This document shows, piece after piece, positions 1-8,093 of a DNA stretch of 64,000 bases (positions are counted from its first letter, which is position 1; each line of letters begins with the position of its first letter). A model generated the notes under the pieces. It saw only the letters and a program-made list of their open reading frames with translations, was not told where the DNA came from and searched no databases. Both the position numbers and the translations under genes were made by a program. Source of the DNA: Cellulomonas sp. Y8 (GTDB lineage Bacteria; Actinomycetota; Actinomycetes; Actinomycetales; Cellulomonadaceae); the NCBI RefSeq assembly GCF_008033115.1, contig NZ_CP041203.1:1922001-1986000 (forward strand), given 5' to 3'.

Positions 1-243
1 CTGGGGGACGCCGCCGTCGACGTGCCGCCCGCCGCCGAGCTCGCGGCCGCCGTCCGGGGCGCGCTGCCGATCGCCGAGGTGCACGAGCTGCCGCGGCTGC
101 GTGACCTGGACCTGCGCCTCGCCCGCTACGAGATGCGGCTCGAGGACGCGCTGAGCCGCCTGACCGACCGGTACATCGACCGGCTCGCCCGCGACGTCAC
201 CGAGGGAGGCGTCGACGCGCTCCGCCGTCCTGCCGGCGCGTGA
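1..243 (+). CDS. Hypothetical protein, C-terminal fragment
   Basis: The frame is open from the first base to a TGA at 241-243, leaving the last 80 residues of a protein that begins outside the window. I do not recognise it. The visible part is Ala/Arg/Leu-rich and predicted helical, with a charged stretch around RYEMRLEDALSRL, and no cysteine, membrane segment or catalytic motif. It ends 51 bp before crp on the same strand, so it could be co-transcribed with crp, but the gap is large enough for a separate promoter. Confidence 0.5.
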   Translation: MGDAAVDVPPAAELAAAVRGALPIAEVHELPRLRDLDLRLARYEMRLEDALSRLTDRYIDRLARDVTEGGVDALRRPAGA

Positions 244-294
244 TGAGGCACACTGAGGGGCGTCACATCCCGGCAAGAAGGTGAGGTCCCTCCC

Positions 295-972
295 GTGGAG
301 GACGACGTCGTGCTCACGGCGCCCCTGTTCCAGAACATGGACCCCGAGGCGTCCCGGACGCTGCTCGCGTCGATGGCGCCCGTGCACGTCGCCCGCGGCG
401 AGGTGCTGTTCCACGAGGGCGAGCCGGGCGACCGGCTCTACGTGATCCGCTCCGGCAAGATCAAGCTCGGCCGCCGGTCCTCCGACGGCCGCGAGAACCT
501 CCTCGCCGTGCTCGGCCCCGGCGAGATGTTCGGCGAGCTCTCGCTGTTCGACCCGGGCCCCCGCACCGCCACGGCCACCGGCCTCGCCGACGCCGTGGTG
601 CTCGAGCTCGGCCACCACGACCTCATCCCGTGGCTCGAGCAGAACCCCACCGTCGCCAAGCACCTGCTCGGCGCGCTCGGCCGTCGGCTGCGCCGCACCA
701 ACGACGCCCTGGCCGACCTGGTGTTCTCCGACGTCCCCGGCCGCGTGGCCAAGGCGCTGCTCGACCTGTCGCACCGGTTCGGCCAGCAGACCGACGAGGG
801 CGTCCGGGTCGCGCACGACCTCACGCAGGAGGAGCTGGCGCAGCTCGTCGGCGCGAGCCGCGAGACCGTGAACAAGGCGCTCGCCGACTTCGCCGCCCGC
901 GGCTGGGTCCGGCGCGAGGGCCGCGCGATCGTGCTCCTCGACGTCGACCGGCTGGAGCGCCGCGCCCGCTGA
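295..972 (+). CDS. crp: Crp/Fnr family cAMP-responsive regulator (GlxR/Crp)
   Basis: This is a 225-residue global transcription regulator. An N-terminal cyclic-nucleotide domain (about 8-125) carries the phosphate-binding cassette GELSLFDPGPRTATA near 81-95. A C-terminal winged helix (about 150-215) carries LTQEELAQLVGASRETVNKA near 176-195. It closely resembles mycobacterial Crp (Rv3676) and corynebacterial GlxR in length and motifs. These sense cAMP and control carbon and respiratory genes. The GTG start at 295 has GTGAGG about 9 bases upstream; a GTG at 309 is an alternative. The gene is followed by a strong hairpin shared with convergent ridA. Confidence 0.93.
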   Translation: MEDDVVLTAPLFQNMDPEASRTLLASMAPVHVARGEVLFHEGEPGDRLYVIRSGKIKLGRRSSDGRENLLAVLGPGEMFGELSLFDPGPRTATATGLADAVVLELGHHDLIPWLEQNPTVAKHLLGALGRRLRRTNDALADLVFSDVPGRVAKALLDLSHRFGQQTDEGVRVAHDLTQEELAQLVGASRETVNKALADFAARGWVRREGRAIVLLDVDRLERRAR

Positions 973-999
973 GGCGCCGCACCCCACGCACCGACGGCG

Positions 1000-1041
1000 A
1001 CGGCCCGGCCGCAGCCCCTCACGGGGGCGCGGCCGGGCCGT
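1000..1041. terminator. Bidirectional terminator, crp / ridA
   Basis: A perfect 13-bp inverted repeat (1000-1012 with 1029-1041, arms ACGGCCCGGCCGC and complement) lies between the converging 3' ends of crp and ridA. The loop has a further short GCCCC/GGGGC pairing. There is no clear T-tract, as is usual in high-GC actinobacteria. Confidence 0.75.
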
Positions 1042-1060
1042 CTCGCGTCGGCGGTGGGGC

Positions 1061-1543
1061 TCAGGCCTCGGGCGCGAGCTCCACGACGATCTCGACCTCG
1101 ACCGGCGAGTCGAGGGGCAGCACCGCGACGCCGACCGCCGAGCGCGCGTGCACGCCGGCCTCGCCGAACACCTCGTGCAGCAGCGTGCTGGCGCCGTTGA
1201 TCACGCCGGGCTGGCCGGTGAACGCCGGGTCGCTCGACACGAAGCCGACGACCTTGACGACCCGGACCACCCGGTCCAGGTCGCCGACCAGCGAGGCGAC
1301 GGCCGCGACGGCGTTGAGCGCCGCCGTGCGTGCCAGGTCCTGCGCGGTCTCCGGCGACACCTGGCCGGGGCCGGTGCCCACCTTGCCGGTGACGGGCAGC
1401 TCGCCCGCCACGAACGGCAGCTGGCCGGAGGTGTGCACGTACGCGCCGGTCTGCACCGCGGGGACGTAGGCGGCGACGGGCGCGGCGACCTGGGGCAGCT
1501 CGATGCCGAGCTCCGCCAGCCGCTCGACGACGGCGCCCGTCAC
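1061..1543 (-). CDS. RidA family protein (YjgF/YER057c/UK114)
   Basis: This 160-residue protein belongs to the long actinobacterial form of the RidA family. RidA proteins hydrolyse reactive enamine/imine intermediates released by PLP enzymes. Characteristic stretches are VHTSGQLPFVAGELP in the N-terminal half and GFVSSDPAFTGQPGVINGAS then LPLDSPVEVEIVVEL at the C-terminus. The GTG start overlaps the upstream DUF4177 stop codon (GTGA, 1540-1543), so the two are translationally coupled. The same DUF4177-RidA pair lies near crp in mycobacteria. I cannot tell from sequence whether it is a true imine deaminase. Confidence 0.88.
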   Translation of the reverse strand: MTGAVVERLAELGIELPQVAAPVAAYVPAVQTGAYVHTSGQLPFVAGELPVTGKVGTGPGQVSPETAQDLARTAALNAVAAVASLVGDLDRVVRVVKVVGFVSSDPAFTGQPGVINGASTLLHEVFGEAGVHARSAVGVAVLPLDSPVEVEIVVELAPEA

Positions 1544-1701
1544 TTCTCGCCCGTGGGGCGCTTGAGGTAGGCGACGAGCCCGGTCTCGGACTGCAGGACC
1601 TGGACGAGCTCCCAGCCGTCCTGACCCCACTGGTCGAGGATCGCCTTGGTCGCGTGGACGATGAGGGGGACGGTCGCGTACTCCCACGTGGTGGTGGCCA
1701 T
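1540..1701 (-). CDS. DUF4177 domain-containing small protein
   Basis: This 53-residue protein starts at ATG 1699-1701 and contains TWEYATVPLIVHATKAILD, DGWELVQV and LVAYLKRP. This is the short DUF4177 fold (Y/W-E-Y-x-T-V-P then GWELV). Its role is unknown. The stop overlaps the ridA start by four bases. A TAGGGT -10 box lies only six bases before the ATG, so the transcript is probably leaderless. Confidence 0.85.
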   Translation of the reverse strand: MATTTWEYATVPLIVHATKAILDQWGQDGWELVQVLQSETGLVAYLKRPTGEK

Positions 1702-1707
1702 GGCGCC

Positions 1708-1713
1708 ACCCTA
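1708..1713 (-). promoter_or_regulatory. -10 element for DUF4177-ridA (leaderless)
   Basis: On the minus strand TAGGGT is followed by six bases (GGCGCC) and the ATG at 1701. This spacing places transcription initiation at or next to the start codon, as in actinobacterial leaderless genes. No good -35 is visible. Confidence 0.55.
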
Positions 1714-1734
1714 GCCGTGCCCCGCGGGCGCCGG

Positions 1735-2037
1735 TCAGGCCCCGGCCACCTGCTCCACCGGCTCGGTGCCGAGCAGCTCGTCGTACCAGGACTCCACCTC
1801 GGGCCGCCGGCGGCGCAGCGCGCGCCGCTCCCGCTCGGTCATCCCGCCCCACACGCCGAAGTCGGCGCGCGAGTCGAGGGCGTCGGCCAGGCAGAGCAGC
1901 CTGACGGAGCACCCCGCGCACACGGCCCGGGCGTCGCGCTGCGCGGCGCCCTCCACGAACAGCGCGTCGGGCGCCACTCCCCCGGTGCCGCACTTCGCGT
2001 TCGCCGTCCAGTGCCCGTCGGGCCCTGCGATCGTCAT
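1735..2037 (-). CDS. WhiB family iron-sulfur regulator (WhiB4-like by position)
   Basis: This is a 100-residue WhiB-like protein. Four cysteines (C16, C40, C43, C49; pattern C-X23-C-X2-C-X5-C) would hold a 4Fe-4S cluster. The family turn FGVWGGMTERERR follows, then a basic RRALRRRR DNA-contact tail. WhiB proteins sense redox or NO and act with sigma factors. Position next to a class A PBP and close to crp matches mycobacterial whiB4, so WhiB4-like is an inference from order. ATG 2035-2037 is chosen because AGGGATGG lies upstream; a start 57 bases further out is also open. A 7-bp inverted repeat lies just upstream of this ribosome site. Confidence 0.88.
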   Translation of the reverse strand: MTIAGPDGHWTANAKCGTGGVAPDALFVEGAAQRDARAVCAGCSVRLLCLADALDSRADFGVWGGMTERERRALRRRRPEVESWYDELLGTEPVEQVAGA

Positions 2038-2050
2038 CGAGCCATCCCTA

Positions 2051-2072
2051 CTGTCCCCTGCGAACGGGACAG
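2051..2072. promoter_or_regulatory. Inverted repeat upstream of whiB
   Basis: CTGTCCC at 2051-2057 and GGGACAG at 2066-2072 form a 7-bp palindrome with an 8-base spacer, ending about 14 bases before the whiB start codon. It could be an operator or a 5'-UTR hairpin near the ribosome site; sequence alone does not decide. Confidence 0.4.
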
Positions 2073-2272
2073 CACCGCCCGCGGACCGTCGCACACGACG
2101 CCCCGGAACGGCAGTCCCCCCTGCTGGGCCGACCGTATCGGGTCGATTCGTCCCGTCGCATCCTCCGTTCGGGTTGTTCGACCCGGTCGGCCAGCGACGT
2201 CGCGCGTGTGCAGGTACGGTGCAGGTCCCCCCGGGCCCTGTGGACGACCGGCGGCCGCACGGGGTGCTCCCG

Positions 2273-2278
2273 TACCCT
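2273..2278 (+). promoter_or_regulatory. -10 element for the class A PBP gene (leaderless)
   Basis: TACCCT lies seven bases before the ATG at 2286, and no Shine-Dalgarno sequence fits between, consistent with a leaderless transcript. The -35 region is not recognisable. Confidence 0.45.
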
Positions 2279-2285
2279 GGCGGGC

Positions 2286-4718
2286 ATGGCTCCCTCCCCC
2301 TCGCCGCGCGGGCGGCAGGTCACCGTCGTGCAGGCGCTGGCGCTGCTGCTCGCCTTCGTGCTGACCGCGGGCGTCGGCGGTCTGCTGACCGCCGGGCTCG
2401 TGCTGCCGACCGTCGCCGTCGCGAACACCGCGACCGACCTGAGCGTCGAGGCGTTCGAGGACCTCCCGTCCGAGCTCGAGACCCGGCCGCTCTCCGAGAA
2501 GTCGGTGATGCTGGCCAACGACGGCACGACCGTGCTGGCCGAGTTCTTCTCGGAGAACCGGATCGTCGTGCCGCTGGACCAGGTGTCCGTGCAGATGCAG
2601 AACGCCGTGGTGGCGACGGAGGACAAGCGGTTCTACCAGCACGGCGGCATCGACCCCGCCGGCATGGCGCGCGCGCTGGTCAAGAACCAGGTCAGCGACT
2701 CGACGCAGGGCGCCTCCACGCTGACCCAGCAGTACGTGAAGAACGTGCTCATCGAGACGGCGGTCCGCGACGGCGACCTCGCCGCCGCCGAGGCGGCCCG
2801 GGAGGCCGACGGCACGGAGGGCTACGCGCGCAAGCTGCGCGAGGCGAAGCTCGCCATCGCGCTCGAGAAGCGGATGACGAAGGACCAGATCCTCGAGAAC
2901 TACCTCAACATCGCGCAGTTCGGGGTCGCGACGTACGGCGTGGAGTCCGCCGCGCAGCGCTACTTCAGCAAGTCGGCCGCCGAGCTGACCTACCTCGAGG
3001 CCGCGACGATCGCCGGCATCACGCAGAGCCCGACGGCGTTCGACCCGGTGCGCAACCCCGAGGCGTCGCAGCAGCGTCGCGACCTCGTGCTGCGGCTGAT
3101 GAACGAGCAGGGCTACATCACGCAGGAGGAGTTCGACGCGGGCGTCGCGGCGCCGATCGCGGACACCCTGCACGTGAGCGAGGCCCAGAGCGGCTGCATG
3201 GCGGCCGGCAACGTGGTGCAGGGCTCCGGCTACTTCTGCGACTACGTCACGCACGTCATCCGGAACGACCCCGCGTTCGGCGAGACGGCCGAGGAGCGCG
3301 AGGAGACGCTGTACCGCGGCGGCCTGACGATCACCACGACGCTCGACCCGCGGCTCCAGACGCTCGCCGACACCCAGGTCAAGGCGACGGTCCCGGTCGA
3401 CGACCCCAACGGGGTCGGGTCGGCCATGTCGGTGGTGGAGCCGGGGACCGGCCAGATCAAGGCGATGGCCCAGAACCGGAACTTCAACAACACCGCGGAC
3501 GCGACGGGGCGCGACTCGTCCGTCAACTACAACACCTCGTACTCCTACGGCGGGTCCGGCGGGTTCATGCCCGGCTCGACGTTCAAGCCGTTCACGCTGC
3601 TCGAGTGGCTCAAGACCGGCCACAACCTCAACGAGAGCGTCAACGGCACGGAGCGCACGCTCAACACGAACCAGTTCACGGCGTGCGGGTCGCGCTACCC
3701 GAGCCAGACCTGGAAGGTCGGCAACGCCGAGGGCGGCTCCGGCAACATGTCCGTGATGCAGGCGACCCAGCAGTCCGTCAACCTCGCCTACCTGTCGATG
3801 GCGATGCAGCTGGACCTCTGCAACATCATGGAGGGGGCCAAGCAGCTCGGGGTCACCAGCTCGAACGCCGGTGCCGAGGGCCAGGCCATCGAGGCGAAGC
3901 CGTCCAACGTGCTCGGCTCGGGAGTCACCAGCCCGCTCGCCCTCGCCGGCGCGTACGCCACGTTCGCCTCGGGCGGCATCTACTGCACGCCCATCGCGAT
4001 CACCAACGTGAAGAACGCCGACGGCGCGGACATCCCGATCCCCGACGCCGGCTGCCACCAGGCGATCGACCCGAACGTCGCGGCGGGCATGAACGAGGCG
4101 ATGAGCAACGTCTGGAACGGCACCGGAAGGTCCATCGGACGGCCGTCGTTCTACACGGCCTCCGGCAAGACCGGCACGACGACCAAGAACGAGCACACCT
4201 GGTTCGCGGGATACACCCCGCGCCTGGCGTCGATCGTGTGGGTCGGCTACCCGGACCGCAACGAGCAGATGAAGAACATCACCATCAACGGCAGGTTCGC
4301 TCGGTTCGCGTACGGCGCGACCTACGCGGGCGTCACGTGGAAGAACTTCATGGACGAGGCGCTGAACGACGGCCAGCCGAACCCGGGCTTCTCCGCGCCG
4401 ACCAGCGACCTGCGGTACGGGCGAGCCGTCCCGATCCCCTCGGTCGTGGGCCAGGACCAGAACACGGCGATCGCCACCCTGCAGAACGCCGGGTTCTCCG
4501 CGAGCGTCGGCGGGACGACCGCCTCGGACATCACGCCCGGGTCGGTCGTCAGCCAGAGCCCGTCCGGCAGCGCGCCGGCGGGCAGCTCGATCTCCCTGAC
4601 GCTGTCGAGCGGCCCGGGCGCGCCGGCCGGCGACGGCGGGGGCGGCGGGAACAACGGCGGGAACCCCGGTGGCGGCAACGGCGGCGGCGGCAACGGCGGC
4701 GGGAACAACGGCGGATGA
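2286..4718 (+). CDS. Class A penicillin-binding protein with PASTA domain
   Basis: This 810-residue bifunctional enzyme polymerises and cross-links peptidoglycan. Domains in order are an N-terminal membrane anchor (about 15-48), a GT51 transglycosylase with EDKRFYQHGGIDPAG near 111 and GASTLTQQYVKN, and a transpeptidase with SXXK at S431-K434, SVN at 497-499 and KTG at 628-630. One PASTA domain follows (about 715-780), then a Gly/Asn-rich tail of about 28 residues. All catalytic motifs are present. It is the counterpart of mycobacterial PonA2, with whiB divergent and a metallophosphoesterase downstream. The ATG at 2286 was chosen for its adjacent -10 box. The stop overlaps the next gene (ATGA). 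Confidence 0.93.
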   Translation: MAPSPSPRGRQVTVVQALALLLAFVLTAGVGGLLTAGLVLPTVAVANTATDLSVEAFEDLPSELETRPLSEKSVMLANDGTTVLAEFFSENRIVVPLDQVSVQMQNAVVATEDKRFYQHGGIDPAGMARALVKNQVSDSTQGASTLTQQYVKNVLIETAVRDGDLAAAEAAREADGTEGYARKLREAKLAIALEKRMTKDQILENYLNIAQFGVATYGVESAAQRYFSKSAAELTYLEAATIAGITQSPTAFDPVRNPEASQQRRDLVLRLMNEQGYITQEEFDAGVAAPIADTLHVSEAQSGCMAAGNVVQGSGYFCDYVTHVIRNDPAFGETAEEREETLYRGGLTITTTLDPRLQTLADTQVKATVPVDDPNGVGSAMSVVEPGTGQIKAMAQNRNFNNTADATGRDSSVNYNTSYSYGGSGGFMPGSTFKPFTLLEWLKTGHNLNESVNGTERTLNTNQFTACGSRYPSQTWKVGNAEGGSGNMSVMQATQQSVNLAYLSMAMQLDLCNIMEGAKQLGVTSSNAGAEGQAIEAKPSNVLGSGVTSPLALAGAYATFASGGIYCTPIAITNVKNADGADIPIPDAGCHQAIDPNVAAGMNEAMSNVWNGTGRSIGRPSFYTASGKTGTTTKNEHTWFAGYTPRLASIVWVGYPDRNEQMKNITINGRFARFAYGATYAGVTWKNFMDEALNDGQPNPGFSAPTSDLRYGRAVPIPSVVGQDQNTAIATLQNAGFSASVGGTTASDITPGSVVSQSPSGSAPAGSSISLTLSSGPGAPAGDGGGGGNNGGNPGGGNGGGGNGGGNNGG

Positions 4719-5693
4719 CCCACCCCGTCGCCCGCGCACTGGGCGGCGCCGCGCTCGCCGGCGCCGCTGCGGTCGCCTGGGGCACGCTCGTCGAGTCCCG
4801 CTGGTACGCGCTGCGCGAGGTCACCGTCCCGGTGCTCCCGCACGGCCAGGACCCGCTGCGCGTCCTGCACCTGTCCGACCTGCACCTGACCCCCGGCCAG
4901 CACCGCAAGGTCGACTGGGTCCGCGACCTCGCGTCGCTCCGACCGGACCTGGTGGTGGACACCGGCGACAACTGGGCGCACGTCGAGGCCATGCCCGCGC
5001 TGCTGCGCGCGCTCGAGCCGCACCTGGGGACCCCGGGCGCGTTCGTGTGGGGGTCGAACGACTTCTTCGCGCCGTCGCCCAAGAACCCGGCCCGGTACCT
5101 GCTCCCCGACGCCCGCACGACTCCGCCCCGCCCCCCGGTGGAGCTGCCCTGGCGGGAGCTCGGCAACCGTCTCCGGTCCGCCGGCTGGGTCGACCTGACC
5201 AACCGCCGCGACGAGGTGAAGGCCGGCGGCCGGCGCATCTCGCTCGTGGGCACCGACGACGCGCACCTGGGACCGCGACCGGTTCCCCGCCGCCGGCGGT
5301 CCGGACGACGTCCGCCCGGCGCCCGTGGTCGACGACGCGGGCGTGGCCCGTGCGCCGCACGGCGACGTCGACCTGCACCTGGGCGTCACGCATGCGCCCT
5401 ACCGCCGGGTCCTGGACGCGATGCACGCCGACGGCGCCGACCTCGTGCTCGCCGGGCACACCCACGGCGGCCAGCTCGCGGTGCCCGGCTACGGGGCGCT
5501 CGTCACGAACTGCGACCTCCCCCGGGACCGGGCCAAGGGCCTGCACGGCTGGCCGGGCCCGCGGCCCGACGCCCGCGGCGGCGCGGACTCCACCTGGCTG
5601 CACGTGTGCGCCGGCCTGGGCACGTCGCCGTACGCCCCGGTGCGGTTCGCGTGCCGACCCGAGGCGACGCTGCTGACGCTCGTCGCGGCCTGA
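4715..5693 (+). pseudogene. Metallophosphoesterase, frameshifted
   Basis: This is a calcineurin-like phosphoesterase of about 325 residues with an N-terminal membrane segment. Metal-binding motifs are LHLSDLHL, DTGDNW, GSND and, in the second half, LAGHTHGGQL. The frame breaks at GGG 5269-5271. Deleting one G restores HLDRDRFPAAGG and joins the halves (4715 to about 5270, then on to 5693). The start ATG overlaps the PBP stop (ATGA). Homologues follow ponA2 in mycobacteria (Rv3683), and related YkuE-type enzymes are membrane-associated. All motifs are conserved on both sides of the break, so a sequence error is likelier than decay. Confidence 0.85.
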
Positions 5694-5760
5694 GACGCGA
5701 CGCTCCTCACACTTCGCGCCTCGGGGCCGCCCCGATGCACGACCACCGTCCCGCGTCGGC

Positions 5761-5766
5761 TATGCT
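5761..5766 (+). promoter_or_regulatory. -10 element for tRNA-Pro
   Basis: TATGCT lies 13 bases before the tRNA 5' end, in the right place for a tRNA promoter. The -35 is not clear. Confidence 0.45.
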
Positions 5767-5779
5767 GGGCGGGCTTCAC

Positions 5780-5853
5780 CGGGGTGTGGCGCAGCTTGGT
5801 AGCGCGCCTCGTTCGGGACGAGGAGGTCGTGGGTTCGAATCCCGCCACCCCGA
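5780..5853 (+). tRNA. tRNA-Pro (CGG)
   Basis: This is a 74-nt tRNA. The 7-bp acceptor CGGGGTG pairs with CACCCCG (5846-5852). The anticodon stem CCTCG/CGAGG encloses TTCGGGA, giving anticodon CGG. The T-arm GTGGGTTCGAATCCCGC is canonical. The discriminator is A5853 and CCA is not fully encoded. A 16-bp terminator follows closely. Confidence 0.96.
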
Positions 5854-5863
5854 CCGGTGAGAA

Positions 5864-5899
5864 GACGAAGGCCCGGACCGCTCGGTCCGGGCCTTCGTC
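5864..5899 (+). terminator. Terminator after tRNA-Pro
   Basis: A perfect 16-bp stem (5864-5879 with 5884-5899, arms beginning GACGAAGGCCC) with a four-base loop starts 10 bases after the tRNA. Confidence 0.85.
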
Positions 5900-5930
5900 G
5901 TCCCTCGGGTGCGCGCCGGACCCGGTGCGC

Positions 5931-5998
5931 CGAGATCGGTGCTTCCGCTCGACATCGGTGCTTCCTCCCACCGATCTCGAGTCGGAGCACCGATCTCG
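5931..5998. repeat. Multi-copy palindromic element at a convergent junction
   Basis: Two direct copies of CGASATCGGTGCTTCC (5931-5946 and 5950-5965) are followed by two inverted copies, one short (5970-5979, ACCGATCTCG) and one longer (5984-5998). The element can fold into a long hairpin between tRNA-Pro and the end of the diguanylate cyclase gene. Elements with the same architecture but different sequence occur at 31430 and 39566. Confidence 0.6.
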
Positions 5999-6049
5999 GA
6001 GAACGCCAGGGGCGTACGGCGGCGGCGCACGCCGGGCGGGTGGCGGGCC

Positions 6050-7215
6050 TCAGCAGCCCGCGTGCTGGTCCCGCCGCCCGCCGGGCCGGTCGCTCGAGTG
6101 GTCCCGCACCCCCGGCCCCTGCGGGCCCGGCGCCTGCGGGTCCGCCGCGGGGCGCCGCGCGGCCGCGAGGCCCTCGGTCGCGATCCGGAACCGGTCCCGC
6201 CCCGCCTGCTTCGCCCGGTACAGCGCGATGTCCGCGGGCGGCCAGGGCCGACCCCGCGGGCGCGCCGTCCGTGAGCAGCGCGATGCCGGCGGAGAACGTC
6301 ACGCCGGTGCCTTCCTCGGCCCACTCCGCGCGCAGCGCCCGCAGCATGTTCAGCGCCTGCACCGGCTCGGTGCGCGGCAGGATCAGCACGAACTCCTCGC
6401 CGCCGTACCGGGCCGCGTAGTCGCGGCGCCGCAGGTGCTCGTGGAGCGCGTGCCCGAACCGCTCGAGCACGGCGTCGCCCGCGGCGTGGCCCCGGGTGTC
6501 GTTCACGCGCTTGAAGTGGTCGAGGTCGGCGATGACGACGCAGTCGCCCGGGACGGCCCGGGTCAGCCGCTCCTCGAGGTCGCGACGGTTCGCGAGCGAG
6601 GTGAGGACGTCGGTGCGCGCGTCGGTCCGCAGCCGTCGGCGCACGTCGCGCTGGTAGGCGGTGGCGAGCGCGATCACCTGCGCGGTGCCCCACCAGGTCA
6701 CGGCGTAGATCACGAGCCGCACCACGGCCCTGCCGTCCAGGGGTCGACGCCATCGCGACGTACGCGCCGCACGCGGCCGGCAGCAGCGTGAGCGCCGCGC
6801 GCCCGGGGTGGAACAGGCCCGCGTACACGAAGCACAGCGGGATCAGCCCGACGAAAGCGCTGGCGATGCCGGTGGTGGTGAGGCCGACGGCGGCGAGGGC
6901 GAGCAGGAGCGCGAGCGGGAACGCGAGCGTGCCCCAGCCGTCCCGGTGCCACCGCACCCGCAGGCTCAGGCCCACCAGCGCGAGCATCCCGCCCGACATC
7001 CCCGCGAGGACGGCGAGCCCGTGCCCGTCGACCCCCAGGCACAGCGCGCCGAGGATCACGACCGCCCCGCCGAACAGCAGCAGCACCCGCCCGGCGGCGG
7101 CCGCGCTGCCGCCCGCGCGCGCCCAGGCCGGGACGTGCGCGAGCAGGCGCACGACGACGGGCGCCTCGTGCGGCGCCCGTCCGTGTGCGCGGCGTCCAGA
7201 CGCGACCGGCGGCAT
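6050..7215 (-). pseudogene. Membrane diguanylate cyclase (GGDEF), two frameshifts
   Basis: This encodes a protein of about 387 residues that would make cyclic di-GMP. About six membrane segments (FGGAVVILGALCLGV onward) are followed by a GGDEF domain with LTSLANRRDLEE, IADLDHFKRVND, an RRRD inhibitory site and RYGGEEFVLILPR. The active-site GGEEF is intact. The frame breaks twice. Deleting one C at 6737-6738 gives STPDGRAVVRLVIY, and deleting one G at 6236-6238 gives ALAAADIALYRAKQAGRDRF. The stop is then at 6050-6052. Both repairs restore family sequence, so sequence error is likely. The start at 7215 is the longest plausible. Confidence 0.85.
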
Positions 7216-7321
7216 ACCCGGATGATCGGCTGCCGACCGGGGTCACTTCAGAGGATGGTTGAGATCTGCACCATTTCTCGACGTGATCCCCAGCACGCTC
7301 CCAGGGGGCGCCCCCGGCGGA

Positions 7322-8092
7322 TCAGCGCCAGCGGAACAGCCGCGCCGACAGCGGCACCAGCACGACGGTCCACCCGGCCATCACGAGCAGCTCGCGCACC
7401 GGCACCCCGGCGCCGACCCACCCGTCGAGCATCGCCTGCGATCCCGCGCCCAGCGGCGTCCACGCGGCGACCTGCTGGACGACCTCGGGCATGATCGGCA
7501 GCGGCAGCCACACGCCCGCGAAGAACAGCGACACGAAGTAGACGGTCATCCCGATGCCGGTCGCCGCCCCCGCCGTCGGCGCGCGCGCCGCGATGAGCGA
7601 CCCGACGCCGAACGTGGACGTGGCCGCCAGCAGGAACCCGGCGAGCACGACGCCCGGCCGCTCGGGCGCGCTCACGTCGACGACGAGCATCCCGACCGCG
7701 AGCGCGAGCACGGCCGCCACGAGCAGCGCGGCCACGTTGACGAGGACCTGCGCGACCAGGAGGCGCGAGGGCGGCAGCGGGGTCGTCGACAGGCGGCGGA
7801 GCACCCCGGTGCCGCGGTAGGTGGCGATCGTGATCGGGTAGACGGACAGCGCCACGGTGCCGACGGCCAGCGTCAGGACGATCGGCGTGTAGCCGGTGAT
7901 GCCGTTGATCTGCGACAGCAGCGGGTCGTCCTCGCTGTACGGGGTCGACCCCCACGGCATCGCGAGGCCGAGCACCGCGAGCAGCACCGCGGGGAACAGG
8001 ACGGCGAAGAACACGTTGGACGGCTCGCGCAGGGCGAGGCGCCCCTCGACGGCGGTGACCCGGGCGAGCACCCGGGGGCTGGTCGCGGACAT
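7322..8092 (-). CDS. ABC-2 type exporter permease
   Basis: This is a 256-residue membrane protein of the ABC-2 permease family with about six helices, among them VFFAVLFPAVLLAVLGLAM, IVLTLAVGTVALSVYPITIA, LVNVAALLVAAVLALAVGMLV and MTVYFVSLFFAGVWLPLPI. The motif GTGVLRRLSTTPLPPSRLL is typical of DrrB-like drug and lipid exporters. It begins one base after the stop of the adjoining ATPase gene and is its membrane partner. Substrate unknown. About 106 bp separate its 3' end from the diguanylate cyclase start. Confidence 0.9.
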   Translation of the reverse strand: MSATSPRVLARVTAVEGRLALREPSNVFFAVLFPAVLLAVLGLAMPWGSTPYSEDDPLLSQINGITGYTPIVLTLAVGTVALSVYPITIATYRGTGVLRRLSTTPLPPSRLLVAQVLVNVAALLVAAVLALAVGMLVVDVSAPERPGVVLAGFLLAATSTFGVGSLIAARAPTAGAATGIGMTVYFVSLFFAGVWLPLPIMPEVVQQVAAWTPLGAGSQAMLDGWVGAGVPVRELLVMAGWTVVLVPLSARLFRWR

Positions 8093-8093
8093 G

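Noticed and set aside
1766..5860. A plus-strand open frame of over 1300 codons
   Set aside because: It is mostly the third-position GC shadow of whiB and the PBP gene. Only its last third (from 4715) coincides with real coding, the first part of the metallophosphoesterase.
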